Assembly (NCBI GenBank): GCA_903893215.1
Contig: CAITLJ010000059.1
Span: forward strand, 1 to 64,000
DNA length: 64,000 nucleotides
Origin: an uncultured Ferrovum sp.
Lineage (GTDB): Bacteria > Pseudomonadota > Gammaproteobacteria > Burkholderiales > Ferrovaceae
Direction of reading: 5' to 3'
The first letter of the stretch is position 1. Every line of letters begins with the position of its first letter. The notes under the pieces are model-generated. The model ran no database searches. It was not told the DNA's origin and worked only from the letters and a program-made list of their open reading frames with translations. Of this stretch, positions 43,548 through 52,736 are shown one piece after another. Made by a program: the position numbers and the translations under genes.

Positions 43548-44504
43548 ATGGCCAAACTCCTGATAACCCTGGACGGTGCGCAGGTTGGCGAGATTGACGT
43601 CAACAAGGAGCGCATCAGCATTGGCCGCCGTGCCGACAACGATATCCAGCTTGACCATATTGCCGTGAGCGGTCAGCACGCGGTGGTGGTCAGCATCCTG
43701 AATGACTCCTTTCTGGAGGATCTGGGCAGCACCAACGGTACCCTGGTGAACGGGGCGGCGGTGCGCAAGCATTTCCTGCGCAATGGTGACCTGGTCGAGA
43801 TCGGCCGTCATCGTCTGCGTTACATCGGGGACCAGGTGGCGCCGCGCGAGGCCTCCGATTTTGAGAAGACCATGGTACTGAACCGGCCGCTGGCAACTGC
43901 CGCGGTCGCTCCTGTGGCGGGCGTGATGTCGGCCACCTTTGCCAATCCGGCCCCCGCCGACAGCGGGCGTGATGTGGGCGGCGCGATTGCCGCGCTGATG
44001 GAGTCACAGTTGTCGCTGCAGAGCCACTTTGCAATATCCAGCGGCCCGGTGCTGGCCGGCGGGGGCGCCACAGCGCTCGCGGCCAGCACCAGCAATGCAG
44101 CGTCGACCGCGGTGGGTTTGTTGCCGACAGCCATTCCGGCAGCAGCGCCTTCGATCCTTCCTGCGCCGGCAACTGTTGCCGTGGCGGCCGGTCCTGCCAT
44201 TGCTGCTGTCCCGGCCTTGCCCGCCGATCCCCAGCATGCCAGTCTGCAGGTGCTCAACGGCACGGCAGCGGGGCGCTTGCTGGCGCTGGGCAAGCCGCTC
44301 ACCACGATTGGCCGCCCCGGCATCCAGGTGGCTGTGGTGTCACGTCGTGGCGGGGGACATTTCCTCGCCCAGGTGGAAGGCACCACACCGGTGGTGCTGA
44401 ATGGTGCTGCGGTTCCGGCGCATGCCGTGGCACTCAACGCGCACGACGTGATCGAGATTGCGGGGGTCAAGCTCGAGTTTTTCTTCGAGCGGGCCGAGGT
44501 CTGA
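43548..44504 (+). CDS. FHA-domain protein with a second degenerate FHA-like domain
   Basis: A 318-residue protein. Residues about 22-85 are a good FHA domain with the phosphothreonine-binding residues ISIGRRADNDIQ, SGQHAVV and STNGTLVNG. A long Ala/Pro-rich linker (about 120-235) follows, then an FHA-like C-terminal domain (TTIGRPG, VVLNGAAV, IEIAGVKLEF) lacking the full Ser-x-x-His signature. It is expected to bind phosphothreonine peptides, perhaps on the neighbouring ATPase, and be switched by the PP2C enzyme upstream. Confidence 0.9.
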   Translation: MAKLLITLDGAQVGEIDVNKERISIGRRADNDIQLDHIAVSGQHAVVVSILNDSFLEDLGSTNGTLVNGAAVRKHFLRNGDLVEIGRHRLRYIGDQVAPREASDFEKTMVLNRPLATAAVAPVAGVMSATFANPAPADSGRDVGGAIAALMESQLSLQSHFAISSGPVLAGGGATALAASTSNAASTAVGLLPTAIPAAAPSILPAPATVAVAAGPAIAAVPALPADPQHASLQVLNGTAAGRLLALGKPLTTIGRPGIQVAVVSRRGGGHFLAQVEGTTPVVLNGAAVPAHAVALNAHDVIEIAGVKLEFFFERAEV

Positions 44505-44702
44505 CCTCAAGCGGTGCCCCCCGCCGCCGTTAATTATCAATGCAGTACTTGCGAGCCTGTGACTTACGCGCGACACTTGAGCGGTTCTGCATGACTCTTG
44601 ACGGGTTGGCTCGAGGTCAGGAGGGCACCGGCAACGTGCTGGCACAACAGGCATATCAGGTTTTTTCCTGCACTCAGACAGGGAAGCGGGAGCATTGGTG
44701 GC

Positions 44703-47234
44703 ATGGTCGATTTTATCGGTAAGGCGAAGTCATTCATTCCTGGCGTCAGCGAACTTTCGCTGATGCCCAATTTTGGTGGCGCGGTGCAGGAGGCCGAACC
44801 GCCGTCCCCGGCCGGACCGGATTCTGCTGAAATGGCAGCGGCGGAGGCGGCACTCAAGTCGCGGCCGTCCACCAACGCGGCAACACAAGCAGCGCTCACC
44901 CGCGTGGGCCGCTCGCATCGCATCCGCGAAATCGGTGAGCGTATCCTTGCGGCGGTCAGCCCCGAAGATGCAATCGCCGACGCCGGTCAGGAAATCTGTG
45001 ATCTGGTAGGGGCTGAGCGCATCACGGTCTATGTGGTCACGGAAGATCGCACGTCGATTGTGGCGCGCATCAAGACCGGCCTTACCTCGTTCCGCGACCT
45101 CAAGCTGCCGATCACCGAGACCAGCATCGCCGGCTACTCGGCCTACCATCGCATTACGATGAACTTCCGTGATGTGTACGACGACGCCGAACTCAAGCTG
45201 ATCAATCCGCGCCTGACCTTCCTGCGCGAGGTGGATCGTCGCACCGGTTACCGCACCTGCCAGATGCTGGTGCTGCCGGTGCTCCAGCAGGGCGAGGAAA
45301 GCAGCGGCCAGTTGCTCGGGGTGATCCAGTTGATCAATGCCCGCACCAGCGATCATTTTTCTGACGAGATCGTCGACGCCATGGGCGAACTGGCCAAGCA
45401 CCTTTCCAGTGCGCTGCGCCCGCGCGCCGGTGGTCCGATCACCGGCCGCTACGATCATCTGGTCACTGACGGCGCGCTCACTTCGGGCGAGCTGGAACTG
45501 GCCACCCGCACGGCACGGCGCAAGTCGCGTGACCTGGAAGAAATCCTGGTGGAAGACTTCCAGTTGCGGCCGGCGCAGATCGGTGCAGCGCTGGCGCGTT
45601 ACTACAATCTGGACTATGAAGGGTTTCGCGCCGATCGGGTGCGACCGCCTGAACTGCTGCGCAACCTGAAGCGCGAATTTCTGGAAAGCTCGGGTTGGCT
45701 GCCGCTGGACGACCTGCCCAATGGCAGCGTGGCGGTGGTGGCCTGGGACCCCGAAAAGGTGCGCTCCAACCACAGTGCGCGCAACGTATTCCAGCGCCGT
45801 GAGGTGATCTACCGGGTCACCACCCAGCGCGAATTCGTGCAGATGCTCGACCTGTTTTTTGGATCGAGTGCGCCGGGCGAGGCCTCTGCCATTGGCGAAC
45901 TGCTGCAAAACCTGTCGGACGAAAATGCCGACGAGGCGGCGGTGGTCAATCCCGACGAGCTCAGCGCAGCCTCGGAGAACGAGGTGGTCAAGCTGGTCAA
46001 CAAGATCATCGTGGACGCCCATCGCATGGGGGCTTCCGATATCCACATCGAGCCCTACCCCGGCAAGGCACGTACCCAGGTGCGCTTCCGGCGCGACGGC
46101 ACGCTGCAGAATTACATTGAGATTCCCTCGTCGTACCGCAATCCGGTGATCACCCGCCTGAAGATCATGTGCGACCTCGATATTTCCGAGAAGCGCAAGC
46201 CTCAGGACGGCAAGATCAAGTTCCGCCGTTATGGTCCGCTGGACATCGAATTGCGGGTGGCGACCATTCCGTCGGCCGGCGGTCTGGAAGACGTGGTGAT
46301 GCGTATCCTGAGCTCTGGCACCCCTGTGCCGCTGTCCAGGATGCAGTTTTCCGACCGCAACCTGGAACTGCTGAAAGGCATCATCGCCAAGCCCTACGGC
46401 CTGTTCCTGGTGTGTGGTCCGACCGGGTCCGGCAAGACCACCACCCTGCATGCCTGCCTGGCCGAGATCAACACGCCCGAGACCAAGATCTGGACGGCCG
46501 AAGATCCCGTTGAAATTACCCAGAAAGGCCTGCGCCAGGTGCAGATGAACCCCAAGGCCGGGCTAAACTTTGCCGCGGCCATGCGGGCCTTCCTGCGCGC
46601 AGACCCCGATGTGATCATGGTGGGCGAAATGCGCGACGAGGAAACCGCGTCCACGGGCGTGGAAGCCTCCTTGACCGGTCACCTGGTGCTCTCCACCCTG
46701 CACACCAACAGCGCGCCTGAAAGTGTGGTGCGTCTGCTCGACATTGGCATGGATCCGTTCAACTTTGCCGATGCTGTACTGGGCATCCTGGCGCAGCGGC
46801 TGGCCAAGCGCCTGTGCCCGGATTGCCGCCAGTCGTATCAGGCCGACGACGAGGAGCTGCAGCGATTGGCCAACGAGTACGCCAAAGAATTGCTGATGTC
46901 TCCGGTTTGGCAGGCCAGCCCCGAGCAGGCCATGGCCGACCTGTTGCTGGACTGGAAGCAGCGTTTTGGCGGCAACAACGGAAGTATCACCCTGTATCGC
47001 GCCAAGGGATGTGACCAATGCGGCGGTACCGGCTACCGTGGCCGGGTGGGCCTGCATGAACTGATGGTTGGCAGTGACCGCGTCAAGCGTTGCATCCAGG
47101 GACGCTCCAACGTGGCGGTATTGTTTGCCACGGCCGTGGAGGAAGGTATGCGCACGCTCAAGCAGGACGGCATCGAGAAGGTGCTGGGCGGGGTGACCGA
47201 CATGGTGCAGGTGCGTGCCGTCTGCATCAAGTAA
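44703..47234 (+). CDS. GAF-domain-fused GspE/PilB-type secretion ATPase
   Basis: An 843-residue hexameric-motor ATPase. Unlike standard PilB (about 570 residues) it carries an N-terminal GAF-like domain (about 70-230: RIREIGERILAAVSPEDAI to LLGVIQLINART), then a MshEN/T2SSE-type domain (about 250-370) and the motor: Walker A GPTGSGKTTT near 572-581, Asp box AEDPVEI, Walker B RADPDVIMVGEMRDEET, His box TLHTNSAPESV. A zinc site is formed by CPDC and CDQCGG. It powers assembly of a type IV pilus or related pseudopilus, with the GAF domain likely sensing a ligand. ATG 44703 is chosen at the conserved start; the frame is open 35 codons further upstream without conservation. Confidence 0.88.
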   Translation: MVDFIGKAKSFIPGVSELSLMPNFGGAVQEAEPPSPAGPDSAEMAAAEAALKSRPSTNAATQAALTRVGRSHRIREIGERILAAVSPEDAIADAGQEICDLVGAERITVYVVTEDRTSIVARIKTGLTSFRDLKLPITETSIAGYSAYHRITMNFRDVYDDAELKLINPRLTFLREVDRRTGYRTCQMLVLPVLQQGEESSGQLLGVIQLINARTSDHFSDEIVDAMGELAKHLSSALRPRAGGPITGRYDHLVTDGALTSGELELATRTARRKSRDLEEILVEDFQLRPAQIGAALARYYNLDYEGFRADRVRPPELLRNLKREFLESSGWLPLDDLPNGSVAVVAWDPEKVRSNHSARNVFQRREVIYRVTTQREFVQMLDLFFGSSAPGEASAIGELLQNLSDENADEAAVVNPDELSAASENEVVKLVNKIIVDAHRMGASDIHIEPYPGKARTQVRFRRDGTLQNYIEIPSSYRNPVITRLKIMCDLDISEKRKPQDGKIKFRRYGPLDIELRVATIPSAGGLEDVVMRILSSGTPVPLSRMQFSDRNLELLKGIIAKPYGLFLVCGPTGSGKTTTLHACLAEINTPETKIWTAEDPVEITQKGLRQVQMNPKAGLNFAAAMRAFLRADPDVIMVGEMRDEETASTGVEASLTGHLVLSTLHTNSAPESVVRLLDIGMDPFNFADAVLGILAQRLAKRLCPDCRQSYQADDEELQRLANEYAKELLMSPVWQASPEQAMADLLLDWKQRFGGNNGSITLYRAKGCDQCGGTGYRGRVGLHELMVGSDRVKRCIQGRSNVAVLFATAVEEGMRTLKQDGIEKVLGGVTDMVQVRAVCIK

Positions 47235-47400
47235 GTCCTGTCGAATCGGGCGGCAACCCAGGCAGGAAGCGCGGCAAGCTGACGTATTGCGGCACATTTC
47301 GCCAGAATTTGTAGACCTTGCGTCTTTTTTAGTGTTAATTTTCTCTAAGTTCGCCTTTGTAGGCACTGATCCCCAAAGAGAAAACTCCCGTGGGGAAAAA

Positions 47401-47416
47401 TGGCACGCTGTTTGCT
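47401..47416 (+). promoter_or_regulatory. Sigma-54 promoter of the pilin gene
   Basis: TGGCACGCTGTTTGCT fits the -24/-12 consensus exactly (TGGCAC, five bases, TTGCT), with GG and GC correctly spaced. Transcription would start near 47427, about 65 bases before the pilin ATG. Sigma-54 promoters activated by PilR are the rule for pilA genes; the AT-rich stretch at 47325-47360 could hold activator or IHF sites, but none is clear. Confidence 0.85.
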
Positions 47417-47491
47417 GATAACCGGGTAGGGCCCTGGCACTGCCAGCGGTGTTCCAACCAAAATATTTCAAAACTACCGGAGTCTCCAACC

Positions 47492-47944
47492 ATGAAAAGC
47501 AAACTTCAGAAGGGCTTTACGCTGATCGAACTGATGATCGTGGTGGCCATCGTGGGTATTCTGGCCGCCATCGCCATTCCGGCTTATTCCGACTATATGG
47601 TCCGGGCGAAAGTCAGTGAAGGTGTCGCTGCGGTGGATCAGATGCGCTCGGCGGTCGCCGAGTTTTATGCCACATCCGGCCACTTCCCCGCAGCCGGAGC
47701 CAGTTTCGGGATGACCGCGTCGAACACGGTCAGCGGCGCCAAGTACATCAGTTCGGTGGATTATGCGCAGGGCAGCTCGAGTGCGTCGGGCACCCTGACC
47801 GCCAAATTCCGCGGCATCAGCTCGGCATTGACGTCCGGCATGGGCATCACTTACACGGGGACGGGGTCGACCACGTCGATTACCTGGACCTGCGCCGCGG
47901 CCAGCAGCATGCCGCCGAAGTACCTGCCCGCCAACTGCCGCTGA
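47492..47944 (+). CDS. pilA: Type IV major pilin
   Basis: A 150-residue type IVa prepilin. The leader is MKSKLQKG; cleavage after G8 leaves F9 as mature residue 1 with E14 as the essential Glu5 ([20 protein letters not shown]). The C-terminal disulfide pair is C134 and C149. GGAG nine bases upstream supports ATG 47492. It follows the motor ATPase gene by 257 bases and has its own sigma-54 promoter. The downstream glycosyltransferase genes suggest the pilin is glycosylated, as for pilins with an adjacent TfpO or TfpW gene. No pilC, pilD or pilT is in the window. Confidence 0.94.
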   Translation: MKSKLQKGFTLIELMIVVAIVGILAAIAIPAYSDYMVRAKVSEGVAAVDQMRSAVAEFYATSGHFPAAGASFGMTASNTVSGAKYISSVDYAQGSSSASGTLTAKFRGISSALTSGMGITYTGTGSTTSITWTCAAASSMPPKYLPANCR

Positions 47945-47968
47945 GCCACTGCGCTTTGTGGACCCGAG

Positions 47969-47992
47969 ACCCCGGCTTTGCCGGGGTTTTTT
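47969..47992 (+). terminator. Intrinsic terminator after the pilin gene
   Basis: CCCCGGC (47970-47976), loop TTT, GCCGGGG (47980-47986), then TTTTTT. It ends five bases before the ATG of the next gene, so the terminator probably separates high pilin expression from lower read-through into the glycosyltransferase genes. Confidence 0.9.
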
Positions 47993-47996
47993 GTTG

Positions 47997-49808
47997 ATGT
48001 TCCCCGCCAGGCCAGCCGTCAATGCGCCACGCGTGTCGGCGCGGCCAGGTTGGCATCGTTGGCACACAGCCGGCTTGATTGCCTTGGTGTGGCTGCTGCT
48101 GCTGTTGGCATACGGCCCCGGTTTGGCTGGTCCGTTTCTGTTCGATGACGATCCCAACCTGCTGACCAACCGCAGTATCGCCAGCTGGTTGGCACATCGG
48201 GAATCGCTGTGGTCCGTATTGGCAGCAGCACACGCGGGCCCCTTGGGCCGGCCGCTGGCCGTGCTGAGTCTGGCCCTGCAAGCCCAGGCCAGCGGCTTTC
48301 ATCCCCTGCCGTTCAAGCTCTTCAACTTGCTGGTGCATTTTGTCAACACGCTGCTTGTGCTGTGGCTGGCCAGTCAGCTGCTGGAGGAGCGCAAGCACGC
48401 ATGGGGCTGGCCACTGTCGGCGGCCCTGCTGTGGGCCCTGCATCCCCTCGCATTCAACCCGGTATTGTATGTCGTACAGCGTATGAGCAGCCTGTCGGCA
48501 CTCGGCATGCTGCTGGCGCTGAATCTCATGGTGTTGGCGCATAGGCAGTTGGCGCGCGGTTTGTCCGCGCGCAGGCTGCTGTGGATCGGGGTGCCACTGG
48601 CTGGACTGCTCGGTCTGCTGGCAAAGGAAAACGCCTTGCTGTTGCCTGCCTATGTGCTGGTGCTGAATGCCACCTTGTTGAGCGCCGACGACCTGCCGCC
48701 CTCTGGCAAGCGCACCTGGAAACAGTTTGTGCGGCTTGCGGGGTGGTTGCCCATGACGCTGGGCGCGGTGGCGTTGGTTCTGTTCTGGCAAACCCTATCG
48801 CATGGGTTTGCCAACCGTGATTTCACGCTTGCGGAGCGCCTGCTGACCGAGGCGCGCGTATTCTGGCTTTATCTGGACATGCTGGTCTGGCCGCGGCTGG
48901 ACGTGCTCGGTCTGTACCATGACGACCTGCAGCTGTCGACTGGCTGGCTTATGCCTGTGAGCACCACGCCAGCCATGCTGGGACTGGGGGTGGTCTCCCT
49001 GATGGCCTGGCGTTTCCGTCGTCAGCATTCCTGGTGGGCATTCGCCTGGGGCTTTCTGCTTGCCAGCCAGTTGCTGGAGAGTACTGTCGTGCCGCTTGAA
49101 CTCATGCACGAGCACCGCATGTATCTCGGAATGGTCGCCCCGATCCTTGCGTTTACGCACTTCGTTCGCAATCTTGTACTTCGCCTGACCGACGCGCAGC
49201 GTTTACAACGGGTACCCCTGCTGGATCGACTGATGCAGTCTGGCCAGCCAGCACTGATCCTGCTGCCTGTGGTGCTCGCCCTGATGCTGCTGACGCATCA
49301 GCGTGCAGACAGTTGGTCGAATCCGCTGGTGATGATGGAAGTCGAAGCGGCCCATCACCCTCGCTCATTGCGCGCCGTTTACGAACTGGCTGGGCTGTAT
49401 GGAACCCTGGCGGAGCGTGAGTCCGATGCGTCCGAACGAAAGCGTCTTTTTGCGCTGGCCGAGCGCGCCAACCGACAGGCCCTCGCGCTGGCACCACAGC
49501 TGGCCATCTCTTGGGTCGGGCTGATGATCCTGTGCAGCGAAGCCAACTGCACGGCACCACCGGACAGTTTTGCGCGGCTGCAAGCCTTGCTTCGGCAAGG
49601 GGCCCGCGCCGACCTGATGGCTGCCAACCTGCGTGCCATGGTGGAATGCCGGGTCCATGGCCCTTGTCAGTTCCCGAGTGTCGACCTCAGGACCAGCCTG
49701 CGCGCCTTGGCGCAGAATCCGCAACTGAATCCCGCTGATCGGGCATTGCTTCACGAGCAATGGTTGCTGCTCGATGACTTCGACGCCGGTAAAAAAGGCG
49801 CCACTTGA
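47997..49808 (+). CDS. GT-C-type membrane glycosyltransferase, TMTC-like (1)
   Basis: A 603-residue membrane protein with about 10-12 helices and a C-terminal soluble helical part (from about 450, TPR-like). It has the GT-C layout seen in TMTC-type and bacterial oligosaccharyltransferase-like proteins: an acidic motif in the first loop (FDDDPNLLTN), GRPLAVLSLALQ, FKLFNLLVHFVNTLL, ALHPLAFNPVLYVVQRMSSLSAL and LLAKENALLLPAYV. These proteins use polyprenol-linked sugars at the periplasmic face. A TfpW-like role in glycosylating the adjacent pilin is inferred. No ribosome binding site precedes ATG 47997; a GTG at 47958 is an alternative and would place the terminator inside the gene. Confidence 0.75.
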   Translation: MFPARPAVNAPRVSARPGWHRWHTAGLIALVWLLLLLAYGPGLAGPFLFDDDPNLLTNRSIASWLAHRESLWSVLAAAHAGPLGRPLAVLSLALQAQASGFHPLPFKLFNLLVHFVNTLLVLWLASQLLEERKHAWGWPLSAALLWALHPLAFNPVLYVVQRMSSLSALGMLLALNLMVLAHRQLARGLSARRLLWIGVPLAGLLGLLAKENALLLPAYVLVLNATLLSADDLPPSGKRTWKQFVRLAGWLPMTLGAVALVLFWQTLSHGFANRDFTLAERLLTEARVFWLYLDMLVWPRLDVLGLYHDDLQLSTGWLMPVSTTPAMLGLGVVSLMAWRFRRQHSWWAFAWGFLLASQLLESTVVPLELMHEHRMYLGMVAPILAFTHFVRNLVLRLTDAQRLQRVPLLDRLMQSGQPALILLPVVLALMLLTHQRADSWSNPLVMMEVEAAHHPRSLRAVYELAGLYGTLAERESDASERKRLFALAERANRQALALAPQLAISWVGLMILCSEANCTAPPDSFARLQALLRQGARADLMAANLRAMVECRVHGPCQFPSVDLRTSLRALAQNPQLNPADRALLHEQWLLLDDFDAGKKGAT

Positions 49809-49911
49809 ATCAACAGATGCATTGCTGGCGCATGGGGAGCCTGCCATTGCGCGGTCGAGGCACTCGGATGTTTTGCTTCCTGCTTGCCCTCGAAGGCCCG
49901 GAGCGCGCGCC

Positions 49912-51870
49912 ATGATCCCGCTGCGCAGCAAGCTGGGCGGCGTTGCCGCCTTAGTCCTGTTGCTAGCAATCACCGCGCTGGTCTATCTGCCGGGATTGGG
50001 CGGGCCACTCCTGCTTGACGATGAAGGCACGGTACGACCGCTGTTGAAGTCGATCGATGCCACCAATTGGCGGCAGACGGCGGGCGCCTTCCTGTTCAGT
50101 GATACCGGGCCCGGCGGCCGGCCAGTGGCCATGTTCAGCCTGATCGCTACCATCGTGGCGCATGGCCCTGATCCAGTCTGGCTTAAATGGCATAACGTGC
50201 TGCTGCATCTGCTGTGCGGCATGCTGCTGCTGGCCTGGATGCTGCAGGTGGAGCGCGCGCTGCCCGTCGCGCAGCGGCTGCCCCGGCGCATGGCGTGGTG
50301 GTTGGCCGCCTGGTGGCTGATGCATCCCATGCAGGTCGGCACCGTGCTGTATGCCGTGCAGCGGATGACACTGCTCAGTACCCTGTTCGTGCTGCTCGGT
50401 CTGCTGGCCTATGTGCACGGACGCCTGCACCTGCGGCAGGGGCAACGTTCTGGCTGGCTCTGGTTGCTGGTCACCCTTCTGGTCTGCCTGCCGCTGGCGT
50501 TTTTCAGCAAGGAGAGCGGAATCCTGCTGCTGCCCCTCTGTGTGGTGCAGGAGTGGGTGTTGTTCGGTGCGCCACGCGGCGATTGCGCACCTCACCTGTC
50601 GGCACAACGCCTGCTTTGGCGCCTGTATGGATGGGGGCTCGCCTTGCCAACGCTGATCCTGTGCACGGCGGGGCTGCCGCGTGTGCTGGCCTGGGTGCAA
50701 CGCGGATATGTCTATCGCCCGTTCACGCTCGGTCAGCGGCTGCTCACCGAACCACGGGTGCTGTTGATGTACCTGCAGGAAGTCTTGTGGCCGGCGCCTT
50801 CGGTGCTGGCCTTCTACCATGATGATGTACAGGCGTCGCATGGTTTGCTGCAGCCGCCTGGCACCGTGCTGGCCTTGCTGATGGTGGCGGCCTTGTTCGC
50901 GGGCGCCGTGGTCTTGCGCAGACGTCTGCCGCTGTTCAGCCTGGGGGGGCTGGTATTTCTGGTCGGGCATAGCCTGGAAGGCAGCGTGATTCCGCTGGAA
51001 CTCATGTTCGAGCACCGCAATTACCTGCCCTCGATTGGCATCCTGCTGGCGATGGTCAGCCTGCCGTGGGCAGCCTGGCTGCCCCCACGGGTCAAGGCAT
51101 CTTTCCACGCAGGCGCTGGCAGGATGTGGCTGGCGCCGCTGCTGCGCATCCTGCAGGTCCGCCGTGTTTGGCCGATGGCCCTGCTCGTGCTGCTCGGTGC
51201 ACTGACCCTGCAGCGTGCCTATGTGTGGGGTGCTGCAGACCGCCTGTTTCCCGCGCTGTATGCAGCCAACCCGCAATCCCCTCGGCTGTCGGCGTTGTTT
51301 GCCACCAGCTATGCCAATGCCGGCCAGTTTGCGCAGGCACAGGGCTTTCTCGAGGGACAGTCTGGAGGTGGGGCCATGCTGCAGTCGCTGGACATCGACT
51401 GCCGGGCGCGCAATCCGCTCGAGCCCCTGCGCCTGGCGGTGGTGGCAGGACAGCTGCCGGGTATTGTGCGTAGTTACGAAGCGCAACAATTGGTGCTGGT
51501 GGCGAATGATGCGCTGGAGCAGCGCTGTGGCCTGCCGCTCGACTGGACACTGACCCTGCTCGACCGGGCCGTTCGCCAACATGTCGCGCAAGCCAGCGAC
51601 CAGGCGCTGCTGCAGGTGTATCGCGCGCATCTGCTGCATGCGCTGAAGCGGACGGCGGAGGCCCAGCTTGCCTTGGCCGCCGCCCGACAGCTCCGGCCTG
51701 CAGACCCCCTGCCAATCCTGTTGTCAGCGGAATGGTGGCTGGAACAAGATAAGGTACCGGAGGCGCAGGCCCAATATCGCGCCGCGTGTCAGCAAGCGCT
51801 GCCTCCGCCACTGGCATGGCAGGATGACTGCAAGCAACTTGGCCAACGACTGAAGGATCTGCCGCAGTGA
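49912..51870 (+). CDS. GT-C-type membrane glycosyltransferase, TMTC-like (2)
   Basis: A 652-residue paralogue of the preceding gene with the same order of motifs: LLDDEGTVRPLL, GGRPVAMFSLIAT, LKWHNVLLHLLCGMLLL, LMHPMQVGTVLYAVQRMTLLSTLF, FSKESGILLLP and the late EHRNYLPSIGILLAM. A soluble C-terminal domain of about 200 residues has TPR-like helices (AEAQLALAAARQLRPADP). GGAG eight bases before ATG 49912 supports this start; the open frame back to 49774 overlaps the upstream gene. Its TGA overlaps the next GTG start. It may attach a different sugar or act on another protein than its paralogue. Confidence 0.75.
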   Translation: MIPLRSKLGGVAALVLLLAITALVYLPGLGGPLLLDDEGTVRPLLKSIDATNWRQTAGAFLFSDTGPGGRPVAMFSLIATIVAHGPDPVWLKWHNVLLHLLCGMLLLAWMLQVERALPVAQRLPRRMAWWLAAWWLMHPMQVGTVLYAVQRMTLLSTLFVLLGLLAYVHGRLHLRQGQRSGWLWLLVTLLVCLPLAFFSKESGILLLPLCVVQEWVLFGAPRGDCAPHLSAQRLLWRLYGWGLALPTLILCTAGLPRVLAWVQRGYVYRPFTLGQRLLTEPRVLLMYLQEVLWPAPSVLAFYHDDVQASHGLLQPPGTVLALLMVAALFAGAVVLRRRLPLFSLGGLVFLVGHSLEGSVIPLELMFEHRNYLPSIGILLAMVSLPWAAWLPPRVKASFHAGAGRMWLAPLLRILQVRRVWPMALLVLLGALTLQRAYVWGAADRLFPALYAANPQSPRLSALFATSYANAGQFAQAQGFLEGQSGGGAMLQSLDIDCRARNPLEPLRLAVVAGQLPGIVRSYEAQQLVLVANDALEQRCGLPLDWTLTLLDRAVRQHVAQASDQALLQVYRAHLLHALKRTAEAQLALAAARQLRPADPLPILLSAEWWLEQDKVPEAQAQYRAACQQALPPPLAWQDDCKQLGQRLKDLPQ

Positions 51871-52736
51871 CGACTTTGCAAGACGCGATCAGCATCATCA
51901 TCCCCGCCAAGAATGAACTCGCCGGCCTGCAACGTCTGCTTCCCGTCCTGCGCGCCGATTGGCCGCAAGCGCAAGTATTGGTGGTCGACGATGGCTCGGA
52001 CGACGGCACGGCGGCGTTCTGCCGGTCGCTCGGTGTGGATGTGATCTCGCACCCCCGCAGTCTGGGCAACGGTGCAGCGGTGAAAACCGGTGCACGCAAA
52101 GCACGGGGCGAGGTGCTGGTGTTCATGGACGGGGACGGCCAACATCGGGCGCAGGACGTCGGGCGCCTGCTCGCCAAGCTGGATCAGGGTTTTGACATGG
52201 TGGTGGGTGCGCGGTCACGGGCCGGCCAGGCGGGCGCGCACCGTGCGCTCGCCAACGGCTTCTACAACCGGCTGGCCAGCTGGATGGTGGACAGCCCGAT
52301 CGATGACCTCACTTCCGGCTTTCGGGCCGTGCGCGCGCAACGTTTTCGGCAGTTCCTTTACCTGCTGCCGAATACCTTTTCCTATCCCACCACCATCACC
52401 ATGAGTTTCTTCCGGGCGGGCTACCCGGTCGGCTACCTGCCGATTGAAGCGCCCCGGCGGATTGGCAAAAGCCACATGCGGATCTGGAAAGACGGCGTGC
52501 GATTCCTGCTGATCATCTTCAAGATCGGCACGTTGTATTCCCCGATGAAGATCTTCCTGCCGATCAGTCTTGCGCTCTTCCTGACCGGTTGCGGCTGGTA
52601 TGGCTACACCTTTGCCACCGCGCACCGCTTCACCAACATGTCGGCGCTGCTGTTCATCAATGCTTTGCTGGTGTTCCTGATCGGGCTGGTGTCCGAGCAG
52701 ATCAACGCCTTGCATTACCGTGACACCGAACGATAA
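51867..52736 (+). CDS. GT2 polyprenyl-phosphate glycosyltransferase (DPM-like)
   Basis: A 289-residue family 2 glycosyltransferase. Motifs are SIIIPAKNE at the N-terminus, VVDDGSDDGTA, the metal-binding MDGDGQH, and TSGFRAVRAQRF; two C-terminal membrane helices (about 227-245 and 254-275) anchor it. It resembles dolichol/undecaprenyl-phosphate mannosyl- or glucosyltransferases that make the lipid-linked sugar donor used by GT-C enzymes, which fits the two GT-C genes upstream. The GTG start overlaps the previous stop (GTGA); it overlaps the next gene by 17 bases. Confidence 0.88.
   Translation: MTTLQDAISIIIPAKNELAGLQRLLPVLRADWPQAQVLVVDDGSDDGTAAFCRSLGVDVISHPRSLGNGAAVKTGARKARGEVLVFMDGDGQHRAQDVGRLLAKLDQGFDMVVGARSRAGQAGAHRALANGFYNRLASWMVDSPIDDLTSGFRAVRAQRFRQFLYLLPNTFSYPTTITMSFFRAGYPVGYLPIEAPRRIGKSHMRIWKDGVRFLLIIFKIGTLYSPMKIFLPISLALFLTGCGWYGYTFATAHRFTNMSALLFINALLVFLIGLVSEQINALHYRDTER

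Noticed and set aside
49963-51639. 558-codon minus-strand frame over the second GT-C gene
   Set aside because: Very Gln/Arg/Pro-rich and antisense to a protein with clear membrane helices and motifs.
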